From Monilinia fructicola (Eukaryota; Ascomycota; Leotiomycetes; Helotiales; Sclerotiniaceae), in contig VICG01000001.1 in assembly GCA_008692225.1 (NCBI GenBank), forward strand, positions 62,001 through 126,000: DNA of 64,000 nucleotides. Reading direction: 5' to 3'. The notes below the pieces were generated by a model. The model ran no database searches and was not told the DNA's origin. It was given only the letters and a program-made list of their open reading frames with translations. Shown piece by piece: positions 62,513-64,000 of the stretch. Each line of letters begins with the position of its first letter. Position 1 is the first letter of the stretch. Both the position numbers and the translations under genes were made by a program.

Positions 62513-64000
62513 ATTGTCCTGTGGATGAATGAGCGAGGATGTAGAACTATTTTCAGCATGCAGGACTAGTTATTGGGATGGATGTCGGGATAGAAAATAG
62601 AATAGAATAGAATAGAACAGTATGGGATTGGGATTGGGATTGGCAAGGGATGCGATGGAATGGGATGATATTGAGGATGGATTTATGAGAGATGACATTT
62701 GTTAGATGAAATAAAATGATAAACCACAAATTCCATATACTAACCTAATACGCCCGCCTCTGCCCTGCCTAAGCCTGCTTAAATGATCTATGCATCAAAG
62801 TATCAAAGTATCAAAGTATCAAAGTATCAAATTCTCGTAGACTTTGCCACGATCTCATAATTTGAAAGGCATCTGAGCATAATTAATGGATTGGGATGAG
62901 ATTTTGGTTGTGGGTGATCAGAGATGCTTCTTCTTTCATGGTGTGTACGAAGTTATGCTAGTTGCGGCAGATAGCTGAGGATCTTTACTTGTGGGTTCGG
63001 TTTCGGTGCATGCATGATGGTATATATATATATATATGAATATATATGAATATATATGAATATATATGAATATATATGAATATAATATCAAGTGCAGGAT
63101 AGAAAATCTGAAATGTGAGGGGGATATGAGATATGGATGCGGTGAAGTGGAGTGAAGTGAAGTGAAGTGGAAATCGAACTTGAGACATGGAAGATGTTTG
63201 TCGTGGTGTTGAGTAACGTTCTTGGTCGTGATCTGGGGGTTCTGTAAGACATCGTGTGCGTAGTCTATTTTGTGGTATGGGGTTGGATGGATGGATGATG
63301 GATGGATGGAAGGGGGTACTTTGACGGGAAAGGTGAAGAGTTGAATTTGAGGGATCTTGGGTAGGTATACGTATGGATGTTTGTGCTTAGGATGTTATAT
63401 ATGTGAGTGGAGGAAGGGAATACTGTCGTTGAGATGTTGATATCGGTAGAGTTGAGTGTGTTGGCTGGTGATGATAAGGGGGTTGAATATTATGAACTTT
63501 GGTGCAATAGATGAAATGATGTGTATCAAGGCAAGTAGAACCTGATGAGAAATTCATGTTCTTTGGCCCAAACCTCTATCCCTCAGATCAAGAATGTTCA
63601 TCATAGCCATGGAAGAACTGTAGGATCCGCTGCTCAAGTTCCGAATATTAAACCTCGAATTCTGGGATTAGCATTTGCGGTTCCTCGATCGAGGGTGATT
63701 CTTCCTCTTGAGTGTCTCCAATATCAAAATGAGAAAGTCATTAGGCGATACCTCTCTAGATAAATAAATGATAGGTATAGCCCGTATGGCCAAGTTCCAA
63801 ATCCTGAATCTACAAAATGGATTATTTCGGATATAAAGATTCCACCTGTCGTATCTATACCTGGGAGGTGGTTTTGAAGAATGATGAAGACGTGTGCAGT
63901 TCAGTATGATATCTCGAGAAAGAAGGTCTTTCTGTTGAGGTTTGGGAAATAAAGACGATTTTTTCTTCGTCAATGTCTCAGATAATCTGTTTGCGCAATA
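62513..64000. other. Repeat-rich intergenic DNA to window end
   Basis: Contains AATAG units (62598-62618), GGGATT units (62623-62642), (TATCAAAG)n at 62796-62828, a (TATATATGAA)n array at 63022-63083, AGTGAAG units near 63147-63170 and GGATGGAT near 63283-63310. Two overlapping open stretches at 63545-63763 (+) and 63973-63668 (-) have no recognised content. The window ends without another gene. Confidence 0.6.

Overview
The window reads as nuclear DNA of a filamentous ascomycete. Genes have short GT-AG introns (47 to about 200 bp), proteins are fungal in type (kinesin-5 with BimC box, SAM37/metaxin, alternative NADH dehydrogenase, fungal PNG1 homologue, TRK potassium transporter), and intergenic DNA is long and rich in microsatellites. 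The wording of the proteins reminds me of Leotiomycetes (Sclerotiniaceae-like); that placement comes from memory, not from a search.

Layout. 0.5-12.3 kb is a normal gene-dense block: a membrane-anchored ZZ-finger/EF-hand protein (-), kinesin-5 (-), a PHAF1/UPF0183-family protein (+) sharing a divergent promoter with the kinesin, and an unrecognised 567-aa protein (-). 12.3-17.6 kb is gene-poor and may hold a decayed gene. 17.6-22.9 kb carries two mitochondrial genes on the minus strand: a six-exon alternative NADH dehydrogenase and a three-exon SAM37/metaxin. 22.9-54.6 kb is almost a gene desert (about 31 kb). It holds one small intact fungal gene of unknown function (39.0-39.8 kb), a truncated and frameshifted short-chain dehydrogenase relic (45.4-45.8 kb), another coding-like relic (34.5 kb) and many simple repeats, the largest about 0.5 kb. 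54.6-56.0 kb is a PNG1-type protein whose expected catalytic cysteine is valine. 57.1-58.6 kb is an extremely AT-rich island. It contains a 765-bp foldback inverted repeat whose arms differ largely by transitions (RIP-like) and a (TTA) microsatellite of about 94 units. 59.8-62.5 kb is a TRK-type K+ transporter broken by three +1 frameshifts, each at a homopolymer run; the rest of the window is repeats.

There is no operon-like or clustered pathway. Links between neighbours are limited to the kinesin/PHAF1-like divergent promoter and the two adjacent mitochondrial genes. The strongest points for follow-up are the TRK frameshifts, the foldback/RIP-like island, the PNG1 active-site loss, the gene relics in the desert, and an over-represented nonamer TACTCCGTA. 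I found no rRNA, CRISPR array or convincing tRNA.
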